Below are positions 53,697 through 63,992 of a stretch of DNA of 64,000 nt, in pieces. The stretch is from Flaccisagitta enflata (Eukaryota; Chaetognatha; Sagittoidea; Aphragmophora): NCBI GenBank assembly GCA_965153355.1, contig OZ231126.1, positions 80,414,001-80,478,000 on the forward strand, written 5' to 3'. Positions within the stretch are counted from its first letter, which is position 1, and each line of letters begins with the position of its first letter. The position numbers were made by a program, and so were the translations under genes. The notes beneath the pieces are model-generated. The model was not told the origin of the DNA, searched no databases, and saw nothing but the letters and a program-made list of their open reading frames with translations.

Positions 53697-54210
53697 AAGA
53701 CGGCATTTCTCCGAGGGCAACATTTGTGTTTCAGCAGGAGCCAAAGTAAAAAATCAAAATCATTGAAACTGAAAGATTAAACTGAAATAATCTTTGAGAT
53801 ATATCATGATTGATATTTTTTTGCATAACTTGCATTCAAACATGAAAAACAACCAAATGAAGCTAAAATTAATGAAGAAAATATAATGCAAATTACTGAA
53901 AATTCCATTTTTCGTAATTGACAGGGGGCTCGTTAAAATTCTAAGATTGCATAAAAAATGAAAAAATAAGAAAACAAAAAACATAGTTCTTTTCCAAAAT
54001 CGATTACAAAGAGAACTATGTTTTTGGAAATGCAAAATTTCCCTGCATTTGAGTCTTAACGGCAAGAACAAACAAAATAATGTAAGCAAAATTTCAATAA
54101 AAACCTTGAGTTTTATGCTTTACTCATGTGAATTGCATAGTCAAAATTACTTTTGAGGTCATAATATAATAAAAATGTATACACCACGTGTTTTTAAATA
54201 CAATTTATCA
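53697..54210. repeat. Dispersed ~510-bp repeat P, copy 1, with conserved hairpin
   Basis: It shares with 59262-59790 the phrases GGCAACATTTGTGTTTC, CAGGGGGCT, AACATAGTTCT ... AGAACTATGTT (hairpin at about 53978-54022) and ATATAATAAAAATGTAT. There is no coding frame and no terminal repeat. Confidence 0.72.
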
Positions 54211-54232
54211 TAACAGGTCACTGATAAAAACG

Positions 54233-54288
54233 TAGCTTTTTCCTTTTGAAATAGCAACGTAGCTTTTTCCTTTTGAAATAGCAACGTT
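54233..54288. repeat. 27-bp tandem duplication
   Basis: Two perfect copies of a unit containing TAGCTTTTTCCTTTTGAAAT. Confidence 0.85.
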
Positions 54289-54679
54289 TTTGATAATGAC
54301 CCATTTATAACCAGGATAAAGCTAAATACTAAAAATACAAACCTCAAAACGAAAAAAAGAAACATTTTGGAGGAACAAAAAAACCTAAACCAAGTATCAA
54401 GTAAGCAACCTACAAGATGGCAAGGAGAAAAGAAGGAAAAAAATTGAAAAAGGGAAGAGAAAAAAATGTCTGTAAACAAACGAAAAACGCAGAGGGAAAT
54501 GACATAGACGGGTTGACCTAGACAAGATTACTCGCGGATTTTCAGCGAAAGGTGTTAGCAGCGCGCATTTGCAAAACATGGAGAATATTGGAATTTAAAG
54601 AAGGAATTGCCTCATGTTTTTCTGTCCCGGGGAGGTGGTGCTTATTTATTCTTTACGGCTACCATAACTCTGTCGTTGT

Positions 54680-57150
54680 GACATGTCTCCATCCTCACCA
54701 TCATCCGTGTCACCTGCCACATCAGTGACATCACCAGCCTCGTCACCATCCTCGCCATTATCCATGTCACCTGCCACATCAGTGACATCACCAGCCTTGT
54801 CACCATCCTCGCCATTATCCGTGTCACCTGCCACATCAGTGACATCACCAGCCTTGTCACCATCCTCGCCATTATCCATGTCACCTGCCATATCAGTGAC
54901 ATCACCAGCCTCGTCACCATCCTCGCCATCATCCGTGTCACCTGCCACATCAGTGACATCACCAGCCTCGTCACCATCCTCGCCATTATCCATGTCACCT
55001 GCCACATCAGTGACATCACCAGCCTCGTCACCATCCTCGCCATTATCCATGTCACCTGCCACATCAGTGACATCACCAGCCTTGTCACCATCCTCGCCAT
55101 TATCCATGTCACCTGCCACATCAGTGACATCACCAGCCTTGTCACCATCCTCGCCATTATCCATGTCACCTGCCACATCAGTGACATCACCAGCCTCGTC
55201 ACCATCCTCGCCATTATCCGTGTCACCTGCCACATCAGTGACATCACCAGCCTCGTCACCATCCTCGCCATTATCCGTGTCACCTGCCACATCAGTGACA
55301 TCACCAGCCTCGTCACCATCCTCGCCATTATCCGTGTCACCTGCCATATCAGTGACATCACCAGCCTTGTCACCATCCTCGCCATTATCCGTGTCACCTG
55401 CCACATCAGTGACATCACCAGCCTCGTCACCATCCTCGCCATTATCCGTGTCACCTGCCACATCAGTGACAGCACCAGCCTTGTCACCATCCTCGCCATT
55501 ATCCGTGTCACCTGCCACATCAGTGACATCACCAGCCTTGTCACCATCCTCGCCATTATCCGTGTCACCTGCCACATCAGTGACATCACCAGCCTCGTCA
55601 CCATCCTCGCCATTATCCGTGTCACCTGCCACATCAGTGACATCACCAGCCTCGTCACCATCCTCGCCATTATCCGTGTCACCTGCCACATCAGTGACAT
55701 CACCAGCCTCGTCACCATCCTCGCCATTATCCATGTCACCTGCCACATCAGTGACATCACCAGCCTTGTCACCATCCTCGCCATTATCCGTGTCACCTGC
55801 CACATCAGTGACAGCACCAGCCTTGTCACCATTCTCGCCATTATCCGTGTCACCTGCCACATCAGTGACATCACCAGCCTCGTCACCATCCTTGCCATTA
55901 TCCGTGTCACCTGCCACATCAGTGACAGCACCAGCCTTGTCACCATTCTCGCCATTATCCGTGTCACCTGCCACATCAGTGACATCACCAGCCTCGTCAC
56001 CATCCTCGCCATTATCCGTGTCACCTGCCACATCAGTGACAGCACCAGCCTTGTCACCATCCTCGCATTATCCGTGTCACCTGTCACATCAGTGACAGCA
56101 CCAGCCTTGTCACCATTCTCGCCATTATCCGTGTCACCTGCCACATCAGTGACATCACCAGCCTCGTCACCATCCTCGCCATTATCCGTGTCACCTGCCA
56201 CATCAGTGACAGCACCAGCCTTGTCACCATTCTCGCCATTATCCGTGTCACCTGCCACATCAGTGACATCACCAGCCTCGTCACCATCCTCGCCATTATC
56301 CGTGTCACCTGCCACATCAGTGACAGCACCAGCCTTGTCACCATCCTCGCCATTATCCGTGTCACCTGCCACATCAGTGACATCACCAGCCTCGTCACCA
56401 TCCTCGCCATTATCCGTGTCACCTGCCACATCAGTGACATCACCAGCCTTGTCACCATTCTCGCCATTATCCGTGTCACCTGCCACATCAGTGACATCAC
56501 CAGCCTCGTCACCATCCTCGCCATTATCCGTGTCACCTGCCACATCAGTGACAGCACCAGCCTTGTCACCATCCTCGCCATTATCCGTGTCACCTGCCAC
56601 ATCAGTGACATCACCAGCCTCGTCACCATCCTCGCCATTATCCGTGTCACCTACCACATCAGTGACATCACCAGCCTCGTCACCATCCTCGCCATTATCC
56701 GTGTCACCTGCCACATCAGTGACATCACCAGCCTCGTCACCATCCTCGCCATTATCCGTGTCCCCTGCCACATCAGTGACATCACCAGCCTCGTCACCAT
56801 CCTTGTCATTATCCGTGTCATCTGCCATGTCAGTGACATCACCAGCCTCGTCACCATCCTCGCCATTATCCGTGTCATCTGCCATGTCAGTGACAGCACC
56901 AGCCTCGTCACCATCCTCGCCATTATCCGTGTCCCCTGCCACATCAGTGACATCACCAGCCCCGTCACCATCCTCGTCATTATCCGTGTCATCTGCCACG
57001 TCATCAAAATCGCTACCATCCTCTTCATCCGTGTAACCAGCCACGTCACCAACCTGGTCACCATCCACGCCATCATCCGTGTCACCAGCCACATCATTAT
57101 CGTCACCATCCCCATCACAATCCTCTTCACCATCCTCGCCACCACCCACC
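54680..57150 (-). repeat. 57-bp minisatellite (~43 units) with acidic open frame
   Basis: Each 57-bp unit encodes, on the minus strand, 19 residues of the type DTDNGEDGDEAGDVTDVAG. Because 57 is a multiple of three and the unit lacks stops, several frames stay open, so openness alone is not coding evidence. The acidic frame runs from 57185 until a 1-nt deletion at about 56066 (CTCGCATT instead of CTCGCCATT), then continues in another frame to a tail MSQRQSYGSRKE and a stop near 54646. The right-edge units are the most diverged. It could be a repeat protein exon broken by an indel or assembly error, or a non-coding satellite. Confidence 0.85.
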
Positions 57151-57285
57151 TCAGTCCTCACCATCCTCGCCACCCGTTTTGTCACATGAATATCGTATTT
57201 ATCTGAACCATGTGCTATACTTGCGATAACGTCAATGAAGCTTTAGACATCCGTTCGATATTGTGAAAATAATTGACAACTAACA

Positions 57286-57369
57286 GTGCTTTCACGCTCA
57301 AGGAAAAAATCCTGATAATAAGGTTTTATTCATTGGAAAAACATGATCATCATGTTTTTTTCTTGAGCG
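57286..57369. mobile_element. Short foldback MITE
   Basis: AGTGCTTTCACGCTCAAG and its inverted complement enclose about 45 bp. The flanks are CTAAC and TATTAA. Superfamily is undetermined; a hAT-type CAGTG start is possible. Confidence 0.6.
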
Positions 57370-57721
57370 TGAAAGCACTATTAATCATTAAAGCGAGATA
57401 GTCCGTCCCGTGTTTTGGGGCGTGTCAAAACGGCCATTTATGAAGCTAGTGACACAAAAAATGTGTCATTAACCCATGAAAAATATCGTTATGACACGGC
57501 TATAAAGTACCGTTACAAAACGGTCTTTTTTTGGTGTTACAACACTCATGGCATGCCGCAGTTTTGAAACACTTTTTTTTGGGCCTAATACACGCGTTTC
57601 ATACAGCTGGCATACCAATGCTAAAAAACTAAATGTAGCTACCATTTTCTTGTGTCAAAAGGCCCACTTTTTGCGTTTCTAAAACGCATAAATGTTAAGT
57701 TATATAACGACTGCATTTAGT

Positions 57722-57940
57722 GTTTCAGAAACAGCCTTTTTGGCGTTTCAGAGACGCCATTTTTGGCGTTTCAGAAACGCTTTTTTTGGCGCTTCAGAAA
57801 CGCCATTTTTGGCGTTTCAGAAACGCCATTTTTGGCGTTTCAGAAATGCCATTTTTGGCGTTTCAGAAACGCCATTTTTGGCGATTCAGAAACGCCATTT
57901 TTGGCATTTCAGAAACACCATTTTTGGCGTTTCATTACCA
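57722..57940. repeat. 24-bp palindromic minisatellite
   Basis: About nine units of TTTTTGGCGTTTCAGAAACG-type sequence. Each unit contains GGCGTTTC-A-GAAACGCC, an 8-bp-stem inverted repeat. All three forward frames are open through it. Confidence 0.88.
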
Positions 57941-58061
57941 CTACAATGTGAAGGAATGAAGCACCACTTATAAGCATTTGGTAAACGCAAAAAAACATTA
58001 TTCTTGAAGCGTCCATTCTTATTGTAAAGAAAATGATTTGTTTTGACCAGAAAAGATAAAA

Positions 58062-58610
58062 CAAAGCCAGATACACAGCCAATACCATACGCCTAAAAAA
58101 AAAAGACGCACTTTTGAATGACTAATTTTGCCTATGAATATGAAAAAAACTTATGAAAATCATAAATCATTTGAAAGCCCTTTGAAAGTACTTTCATTTG
58201 GCGCCAATCTGGTATTTCTATCTTTATTCGTTTAGGAATGGCATTAGTTTGAGTAAAAACATTGCCCATTTCAGTTTCGCAATCCCTATATAAAAATGCA
58301 TTTTCACTAAATAGTGCTTCTCTCTGCAGGGCTCTAGCTTCTAAACCGTTTGAGATACAGACCTGGGATTGGTCTAGATTGAAAGATTTTTTGAAAATCT
58401 TTCAAAATGTCTTTGTCAAAAATTGTTAAAATTATTTTTGATATCTGTTTTGTCAATAAATAGATAGCTGCGTCTTTTTTTTTGATCCACGTGGTACCAG
58501 TCGCAGACAAGTGGGTAGAAAATGCTTGATTTTTCCACTTTTGCACACAGACTGACAGACAGACTGATGGATGGACAAAGCCTCTTATAGAGAAGCCAAT
58601 CCGCAACTAA
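58062..58610 (+). repeat. Family H copy split by MITE B3
   Basis: ACAAAGCCAGATACACAGCC, then the MITE, then CCAGTCGCAGACAAGTGGG and the CCTCTTATAGAG subfamily end CCGCAACTAA. Removing 58083-58496 with one TA restores the family order. Confidence 0.75.
58083..58496. mobile_element. MITE family B, copy B3
   Basis: The left end is TACCATACGCC, A-run, GACGCAC. The right end is TGCGTC, T-run, GATCCACGTGGTA. TA lies at each edge. The interior matches B1 (GGCGCCAATCTGGTATTTCT). Confidence 0.78.
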
Positions 58611-58830
58611 CCTGGCCAGATACAGGGCTACCCCGGCTGTGTGCAGGTGATTAGGGGCCATATTTGCGGTCAGGGGAGCATTTGGGCAGGAGCGACATGC
58701 CCAAAAACCCCATGAATACTGAAAAAGTAAAGTGATTGACGCACCAATGCAATGGATGAATAGTTGGATGGATGGATGGACGGATGGAGAGACCGACAAA
58801 GGGGTGTAGAGTCGCGTAGCACGCGACTGA
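58611..58830 (+). repeat. Family H copy adjoining the previous one
   Basis: It begins immediately after the CTAA of the preceding copy and ends GTCGCGTAGCACGCGACTGA. The head-to-tail contact leaves no spacer. Confidence 0.78.
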
Positions 58831-58884
58831 AAACAACTAGCATACACAAGAGGAGGAAGGCAATGGATCCTTATTTTGCTTCTA

Positions 58885-59215
58885 ACAAGGCGAGATACAT
58901 GGCTACCTAGTTGCTGCTGGTGGGCAGGGGCAGCGATAAACAAGTCATCCAAGGATTGTACATGGTCAGCGGTGCCCGATGCCACGCTTGGAGTGATTTG
59001 CTGAAAAAAATAGAGTGAGAGCAAGCCAGCGGCCCCAAAGGGCCGATGTCTTGTGGGACACAGGGGTGCATCAAAAACGCTTGATTTCCACTTGTGCTCA
59101 CGGACCAATGTACCAACGGACAAACGGACCAGCAGACCAATAGACCAACAGACCAACGGACCAACGGACCAACAGATGCATAAAGCCTCTCGAAAAGTTG
59201 CATGTTCGCAACTAA
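58885..59215 (+). repeat. Family H/K composite copy
   Basis: ACAAGGCGAGATACATGGC start, a K-type GCAGCGGCCCCAAAGGGCCG middle, CAACGGACCAACAG run and GTTCGCAACTAA end. It shows that H and K belong to one modular family. Confidence 0.7.
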
Positions 59216-59261
59216 AAAGACGCTCTGCTGCGTAAGTTCAGAGAAACACATGCTTCCGTAA

Positions 59262-59790
59262 ATCTTTTTAAGACGGCTTCCCTCCAAAGGCAACATTTGT
59301 GTTTCAAAGAAGGTAAAAATAGAAAAAATGTATAAATGAAAATGCAAAGATAAACGAATATAAGTGATTGAGATGGCTCTGATACGGTATTTAAAAGAAA
59401 AAATTGCATTTATTCAGCAAGAGGACCAAGTTTATCCAATGTTACAGAAAAAATTGTTTTGAAAATTTGTACTTATTTAATTTTTGGTCACTGATAGGGG
59501 GCTGGTCGAAATTCTAAATTTGCATAGGAAATGAAAAAATGAAAAAACAAAGAACATAGTTCTCTTCCCAAATCGATTACAGAGAGAACTATGTTTTTCA
59601 AAATGCAAAATTTATCCGTGTTTGGCTTTCTTAGAATTTCGACCTCAGAAAAAAAAAAGTGTAAGCAGAAATCCACTAAAAACTATCATTTTCATACTTG
59701 TTTTCATGTGAATCGCTTAGTTCAAATAACATTTTAAGTCAAAATATAATAAAAATGTATGCACCAAGTGTCTTTAGAGACAATTCGTCT
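59262..59790. repeat. Dispersed repeat P, copy 2, with conserved hairpin
   Basis: Counterpart of 53697-54210. The hairpin ACATAGTTCTC ... GAGAACTATGT lies at about 59546-59595. Confidence 0.72.
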
Positions 59791-60059
59791 ATTTAAGGCA
59801 TTCCTGCTTTGTTGTAGCTCTGATAATAATGCAAAAAGTATGGTGAAACGCTTTATTTTCCTTCATAGATTTTCCGTCTTAAATAAAAAAAGTTGATTTT
59901 ACATTTTCTTAGAAAAATGAAATGATTCGTTTTGTTAGCTTTCTCTTTACTCATTTTTTTTCTATTCTTTGTCACCTAAGGTGACTCACCTTGCAAGATT
60001 ATAGCTTCTAGTCATGTGCTTCACCCTGCTTTATTGGTTGCTCAGTTGGTCCATCGATC

Positions 60060-60625
60060 CCCTTTTGGGCAGAGGCCCCTCCTTCACCTTCTTCTCCATC
60101 TCCAACCCGCCCCCCCCCCTAAAATCTCAGTCTCAAGGCCTAAATTCCAGTCTTGAGGCTCAAATCCCAGTCTCAAGGCCCAGATTCTCGCTTCAAGGCC
60201 CAAATCCTAGCCTCAAGGTTGGTATTTGGGCTTCATGACTGAGATTTTAGGGGGGGGATGGAGAAGAAGGAGAAGAAGGAGAAGGAGGAACAAATTCCGA
60301 ATATGTGTAAAAGCATAGTGCATCGACCCCTTTGGGGCCGCTGCCCTGCCTTCCCTTCAACTTCATTCACTTAGGCAGGGCAATGGAACCGCTGACCATC
60401 TAACGCTTTTTGGGCAGCGGCCCCGAAGGGGACCAAGTCCTGTAGAACACAGGGGGACTTTCGTGCGTTCGTCCATACGTTTGTTTGTTTGTTTGTTCGC
60501 CCCCCCCCCTTCAATAGGCCCCTCAGGTCCAACCCCTCATATCCAACCCTTAAGGTCTCATATAGAGCCTCTCAGGCCTCAAATCTAGCCTCTCAGGCCT
60601 CAAATCCAGCCTTCCGTCATTTCGT
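60060..60625 (+). repeat. Family K element with short internal repeats
   Basis: It carries CAAGGCCCAAATCCCAGTCT-type ~20-bp repeats at 60120-60235, GGGGCCGCTGCCC near 60335, GGGCAGCGGCCCCGAAGGGG at 60411, and CTCAGGCCTCAAATC repeats near 60570-60610. The following 700 bp shows no gene. Confidence 0.65.
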
Positions 60626-61432
60626 AATGCAACGCAACATCTCGCGGGAAATAAAATCAAAGGCAGGGGGGAGTAAAATCAAAAGCCGCTCAATTATATA
60701 CACCCCTGCAAAAGACTTAGACCACCTTCAATGTGATCCAGATTGGCAATTTACAGGAAATTCCCATAACCAAGCTCTAACTACCCAGGGGGGGGGGATG
60801 TTGGGGGTTGGACGCCCCGTCCCACCCATCTGCAACAATATTAGGACCCTGCGTCACTTGGTTCCTTGTAAGTTGAATAGGTAGAATTCTCATTGCATTC
60901 AAATTGGCAGCTCCAATCAGTAAGAATCGGGAAGAAAAAAACGAAAAAAGTCACATATTCTTTCATAGTCACTAAGTCCATTAGTCTAATTTTCTCTCTT
61001 TCAGTAACGGGATATTCCACAAAAATTGAGGCTTTTTTTTGATTGAATGGCGTTTTTTGTACACGCGACACACGTACAAAAGGCCAGTATGGATTTTAAC
61101 AACCAGTCATATTGCTTCGCAAAAAGTACAAGATATTCTTGACAGTATTAAGATAAAATGGCTATCCCGGATGGGCAACATTTAACAAGTCTCTAGTTTT
61201 ATGAAAAAACAAAAACAAACAAAAACAAACAAAAACAAACAAAAACAAAACAAAACAAAAACAAAAACCAAAACCAAAACCAAAAATAAAGATACAAACA
61301 AAAAGGCCGGATGCACAGCTACCCCAGTCGCGTGCCGGTGGGCAGGAGCAGTGCTAGGGAAGGTCACTAGAGAATTGGGGCGGTCAACAACAACAAAAAC
61401 AAATTAACCGGCGGACCGACATAGCGGGATGA

Positions 61433-62234
61433 ACTACACAAATTAAAAAAAAGACGCACCTTTTTATTTGCTGATACTACTCAACTAAAAAAAAAAAGCC
61501 GCACCCTATTTTGAGTGGAAGGTTAAAAAAAAACAAATGATTCTAACATTTTTTTGTTGAAGTGATTTAAAAGATTTTGAAATTTTCTTTCATTCTAGAC
61601 CAATCCTAAATCTGTATTTTAAACGGTTTAGGAGCTAGAGCTTGTCAAAGTTATCTTATAATTTGTAAAAATGCTTTTTTTTCAATGGAATTGCAAACTG
61701 AAAATGACAATGTTTTTACTCATTTTTATGACATTTCTGAACAAATAAAGCTAGAATTTCCAGATTGGAGCCAAATGAAAGATCTTTCTAACACTCTAAG
61801 ATTTTAGTCAATTATTTTGAAATTCAGTATGACAATCTGCCATTTAAATGTGCGGCGTTTTTTATGAGTCGAGTAGTAAAACTGACTTAAAAAGTGTTTA
61901 AAAAATATATTGAAGAATAGGATTTTAAAGATCTTTGAATTATCTTTCATTCTAGACCAATCCCAGATCTGTATCTTTAACCGTTTAGGAATTAGAGCTC
62001 TCTAAAGTGAGACGCCATTTCGCTGAATTGCATCTTTTTCAAATGGGCTGCAAAAACAAATTTGGCAACATTTTTACTCAAACTTATGCCATTTCCCATT
62101 GAAAAAATATAGAGATACCAGATTGGCGCAAAAAAAAAGTTCAAGGGCTTCAAAATAGTCCAAGATTAGTTTTTTTGATTTTCAATGGCAAAATCAACCA
62201 TTCAAAAGTGCGTTTTTTTTAAATTTGTATAGTA
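61433..62234. mobile_element. MITE family B, copy B2, middle layer of the nest
   Basis: The left end is ACTACACAAATTAA, A-run, GACGCACC. The right end is GTGCG, T-run, AAATTTGTATAGTA. It is interrupted at TTTGCTGA|TA by MITE A3. The intact B1 copy reads TTTGCTGATAAAACTGAC across the same point. Confidence 0.82.
61475..61878. mobile_element. MITE family A, copy A3, inner layer of the nest
   Basis: TACTACTCAACT ... GAGTCGAGTAGTA with GCCGCAC sub-terminal motifs. TA occurs at both edges where the host B element has a single TA, proving a TA duplication. Confidence 0.87.
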
Positions 62235-62295
62235 GAGTCGTGTAGCACGCAACTAAAAAACAAAAAATTTGTACGTATAAAAGCGATTTATCTTG

Positions 62296-62298
<3 letters not shown>

Positions 62299-62385
<87 letters not shown>
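62299..62385. repeat. (GA)n microsatellite
   Basis: Pure GA tract. Confidence 0.95.
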
Positions 62386-62389
<4 letters not shown>

Positions 62390-62407
62390 TGATAGGCAGA
62401 CTGACAT

Positions 62408-62454
<47 letters not shown>

Positions 62455-62456
62455 GG
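62408..62456. repeat. (ACAG)n microsatellite
   Basis: About 12 ACAG units. Confidence 0.95.
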
Positions 62457-62593
62457 TAGACAGGCAGAAAAAAAAGATGAAATAGACGGAAACGCAAAGT
62501 GAAAAAAGACACGAAATGAAAAAAAAAAACCACAAACTCAACAACAAACCATCATTAACGACTTCTTCCGGCTAGCCATAGCCATAGCCATTA

Positions 62594-63212
62594 CACTAGT
62601 GCCCCCAGGGTGGAAAAAAGTTCAAGTTAGATAACCAATGCCCCCACTTGGTTTTTTAGGCTCTACTCAATGTGGGGAAGTGTTTTCTAGCCAAAATGAA
62701 ATCATCCTTGGGGCGCTTTTTTTAAAAAATGAAAAATTCAAGATTTTTAGCATGATTTTGCATCCAAAATTTTGCAGGTTGGTCTGACTGATTTTTTGAC
62801 AGCATATTGTTAATTCTGGCAAAATTCTCCTTTGTTTGATAGGTCGCACTATAGGGTTTTAAAACGAAATACAAATTTCATGTTTTAGGCTACCGTTGTG
62901 ATTTTTGTAACGGTAGCATGAAAAATAAAACTTTTATTTTTTTTCAAAACCCTATAGTGCGACCTATCAAATTAAAGGAAATTTCATCAGGAATAACAAT
63001 ATGCTATCAAAAAATAAGTTGAACCAACCTGCAATTTTTTTTATTAAATATCATGCAACAATTTTTGAATTTTTCATTTTTTTCAAAAAGCGCCCCAAAG
63101 ATTATTTGAATTTGGCTAGAAAACACTTCCCCACATTGAGTAGAGCCTACAGAACCAGGTGGGGGCAATGGTCACTCAACTTGAACTTTTTTCCACCCTG
63201 TGGGCACTAGTG
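62594..63212. mobile_element. Large foldback element with CACTAGTG ends
   Basis: The left end is CACTAGTGCCCCCAGGGTGG and the right is its near complement. The arms pair over roughly 280 bp with a loop near 62895, which itself holds CTACCGTT ... AACGGTAG. There is no coding frame. The superfamily is unclear from the flanks. Confidence 0.75.
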
Positions 63213-63311
63213 GTATAATTTTACTAGTTTTAGTAAGATAATGGAGGGCATGAATTAGTGGTAAGATTAGCCATAGCCGTTACTGGTATAATTTTACTAG
63301 TTTTAGTAAGA

Positions 63312-63490
63312 CAAGGCCGGATACACGGCTACCCCAGTCGCGTGCAGGTGGGCAGGGGCCGTATTTTAGATCACATGAGCAGGAGCAGTGAGGCCAAAAA
63401 AAAGTAAAGTGTTACGGACCGACGGACCGACGGACGGACCGACGGACGGACCAACAAAGCGGGTTGTAGAGTCGCGTAGCACGCGACTGA
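63312..63490 (+). mobile_element. Family H reference copy (179 bp), Helitron-like
   Basis: It runs from CAAGGCCGGATACACGGCTA to the hairpin GTCGCGTAGCACGCGAC and CTGA. Comparison with the empty unit at 63231-63262 shows that exactly 179 bp was added between A and T with no target duplication. The 5' end lacks the canonical TC. Confidence 0.75.
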
Positions 63491-63540
63491 TAATGGAGGG
63501 CATGAATTAGTGGTAAGATTTATCGTGCTCGTTTTGAAGG

Positions 63541-63703
63541 GAAGAAGAAGAAGAAGAAGAAAGAGAAAAACAAGAGGGAGAAGAAGGAGAAAAAAGAAGA
63601 AGAAGAAAGAGAAGAAGAAGAAGAAGAAGAAGAAGAAGAAGGAGAAGAAGAAGAAGAAGAAGAAGAAGAAGAAGAAGAAGAAGAAGAAGAAGAAGAAGAA
63701 GAA

Positions 63704-63735
<32 letters not shown>
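63541..63735. repeat. (GAA)n microsatellite
   Basis: Long GAA tract, degenerate at both edges. Confidence 0.95.
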
Positions 63736-63736
<1 letters not shown>

Positions 63737-63907
63737 CAAGGAGATAAAGAAGGAGAAGGTAGAGATCATGGTTCTAAAGACGATGGTGATGATGATGACT
63801 TCGATGATTCCCGCATTTCTATCCTGTTCCGACGACGATGAAGTTAAAATGGAGGATTAGGACACCACGTAATCTGTAATAGAATAACATGAGATTAATA
63901 CCCGAGC

Positions 63908-63992
63908 TATAACCTAGCTTGGGTACCACTTGGGTACTACTTGGGTACCACTTGGGTATGCTCAGGTATAGCTTTGGTATAGCTCGGGTATG
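63908..63992. repeat. 11-bp minisatellite (CTTGGGTACCA type)
   Basis: About seven units, degrading to GCTCAGGTATA at the right edge of the window. Confidence 0.85.

Larger units (their letters stand above)
61302..62256 (+). repeat. Family H copy, outer layer of a triple nest
   Basis: The 5' part at 61302-61432 reads AAAGGCCGGATGCACAGC ... GGCGGACCGACATAGCGGGA. The 3' part at 62235-62256 reads GAGTCGTGTAGCACGCAACT followed by AA. The two parts are separated by MITE B2. Confidence 0.78.
62578..63521 (+). repeat. ~72-bp tandem duplication, each copy interrupted by a different element
   Basis: The unit contains CCATAGCC, TTAC, TGGTATAATTTTACTAG, TTTTAGTAAG, ATAATGGAGGGCATGAATTA and GTGGTAAGATT. 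Unit 1 is split by the foldback at 62594-63212. Unit 2 (from about 63269) is split by family H at 63312-63490. Confidence 0.85.

Noticed and set aside
54683-57036. Plus-strand Ser/Pro-rich frames across the 57-bp array
   Set aside because: Mirror readings of a stop-free repeat unit; no independent sign of coding.
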